Origin: Laccaria trichodermophora
Taxonomy: Eukaryota > Basidiomycota > Agaricomycetes > Agaricales > Hydnangiaceae
Assembly: GCA_018417955.1 (NCBI GenBank)
Contig: JACTVC010000029.1
Location: forward strand, 434,001-498,000
Reading direction: 5' to 3'
Length of the DNA: 64,000 nucleotides
Below, piece by piece: positions 63,721 to 64,000 of this stretch. Position 1 is the first letter of the stretch, and every line of letters starts with the position of its first letter. Position numbers and translations under genes: made by a program. Under the pieces are notes generated by a model. That model searched no databases and had not been told where the DNA came from. It saw only the letters and a list, made by a program, of their open reading frames with translations.

Positions 63721-64000
63721 TCACTCACCCCAATCCTGCGTTGCTTTGAGTTTCTTGGTGAAAAAGGTCTGTAACTCCGTCGTCTGACTCAAGGTACTTA
63801 ATGCATGTTTTAGTTTACTCACCAGCAGAGGCTGAGGTTGGGGTTGAGATGATGATGATGTACCCTGCACTTCGTATGTTACCGCTATCGGCTGATCCTC
63901 CATACACCCGGGAAATGAATCAGAAAGAAGAGCAATGGAATCGGTATCGTTCATGGGAGACTCGCCATCCTCATCCTCGAATATTTGAACATTGCGGACC
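63721..64000 (-). CDS. 3' part of an unknown gene running off the window edge
   Basis: The minus-strand reading is open from the window edge: VRNVQIFEDEDGESPMNDTD, SIALLSDSFPGCMEDQPIAV, a Q/P/S-rich linker (SSSSQPQPQPLL), then LKHALSTLSQTTELQTFFTK + KLKATQDWGE and TGA. The last codons GGT GAG TGA also form a GTGAGT donor, so the coding may continue through an intron instead of ending here. Acidic then helical composition; no family recognised. Confidence 0.45.
   Translation of the reverse strand, partial: VRNVQIFEDEDGESPMNDTDSIALLSDSFPGCMEDQPIAVTYEVQGTSSSSQPQPQPLLVSKLKHALSTLSQTTELQTFFTKKLKATQDWGE

Overview
The window looks like genomic DNA of an Agaricomycete (mushroom-forming basidiomycete). 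Genes are split by many introns of about 45-60 bases with GT-AG (occasionally GC-AG) borders. The families present are ones known to be expanded in such fungi: KDZ transposase with a CxC2 domain, Tnp2-type transposase, BTB/POZ and F-box proteins, WD40-membrane proteins, Spt5/KOW-like proteins and a JEN-type carboxylate transporter. No ribosomal RNA, convincing tRNA or bacterial-style feature was seen. All calls come from reading the sequence; none was tested by a database search.

Layout. 1-2.49 kb: the right part of a giant palindromic (foldback) transposon, inserted into a minus-strand gene (2.49-3.90). 4.1-12.2 kb: four plus-strand genes in a row: a viroplasmin/RNase H1-N-like protein, a basic protein, an unknown protein, and a KDZ transposase broken by a 1-kb solo-LTR-like insert and one nonsense codon. 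12.7-18.5 kb: one arm of a dispersed inverted repeat, two unknown genes and two WD40-membrane genes. 18.6-22.6 kb: two more genes of the transposon-associated 'hypothetical' type, one decayed. 22.9-37.2 kb: a Tnp2-type transposase pseudogene split by two separate giant foldback elements (6.24 kb and 4.52 kb). 37.3-39.1 kb: an F-box gene with a premature stop. 39.6-45.0 kb: hairpin repeat, third WD40-membrane gene, Spt5/KOW-like gene and the other inverted-repeat arm, a mirror image of 12.7-17.0 kb. 45.3-49.6 kb: a direct duplication around a BTB gene. 50.5-52.0 kb: an intact single-exon F-box gene. 52-60 kb: repeat-rich intergenic DNA with a phosphatase gene relic, two tandem TIR elements and a nested hAT-like element. 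60.6-62.9 kb: an apparently intact JEN1-type monocarboxylate transporter, the clearest housekeeping/metabolic gene. 63.7-64 kb: the end of another gene.

Main point. Three copies of one family of giant foldback elements are present. They share terminal inverted repeats (S-A-S-T-R-G-T-R-G-G-Y-R-C-C-A-C type), 7-bp target duplications where both ends are visible, and arms filled with satellites whose units (33 bp or 56 bp) appear related. Each complete copy could fold into a stem with arms of roughly 2 kb. Two of them sit in the same transposase gene, and removing either, with one copy of the 7-bp repeat, rejoins that gene's reading frame. One arm of the 4.5-kb copy also carries a TA-flanked MITE whose empty site is preserved in the opposite arm.
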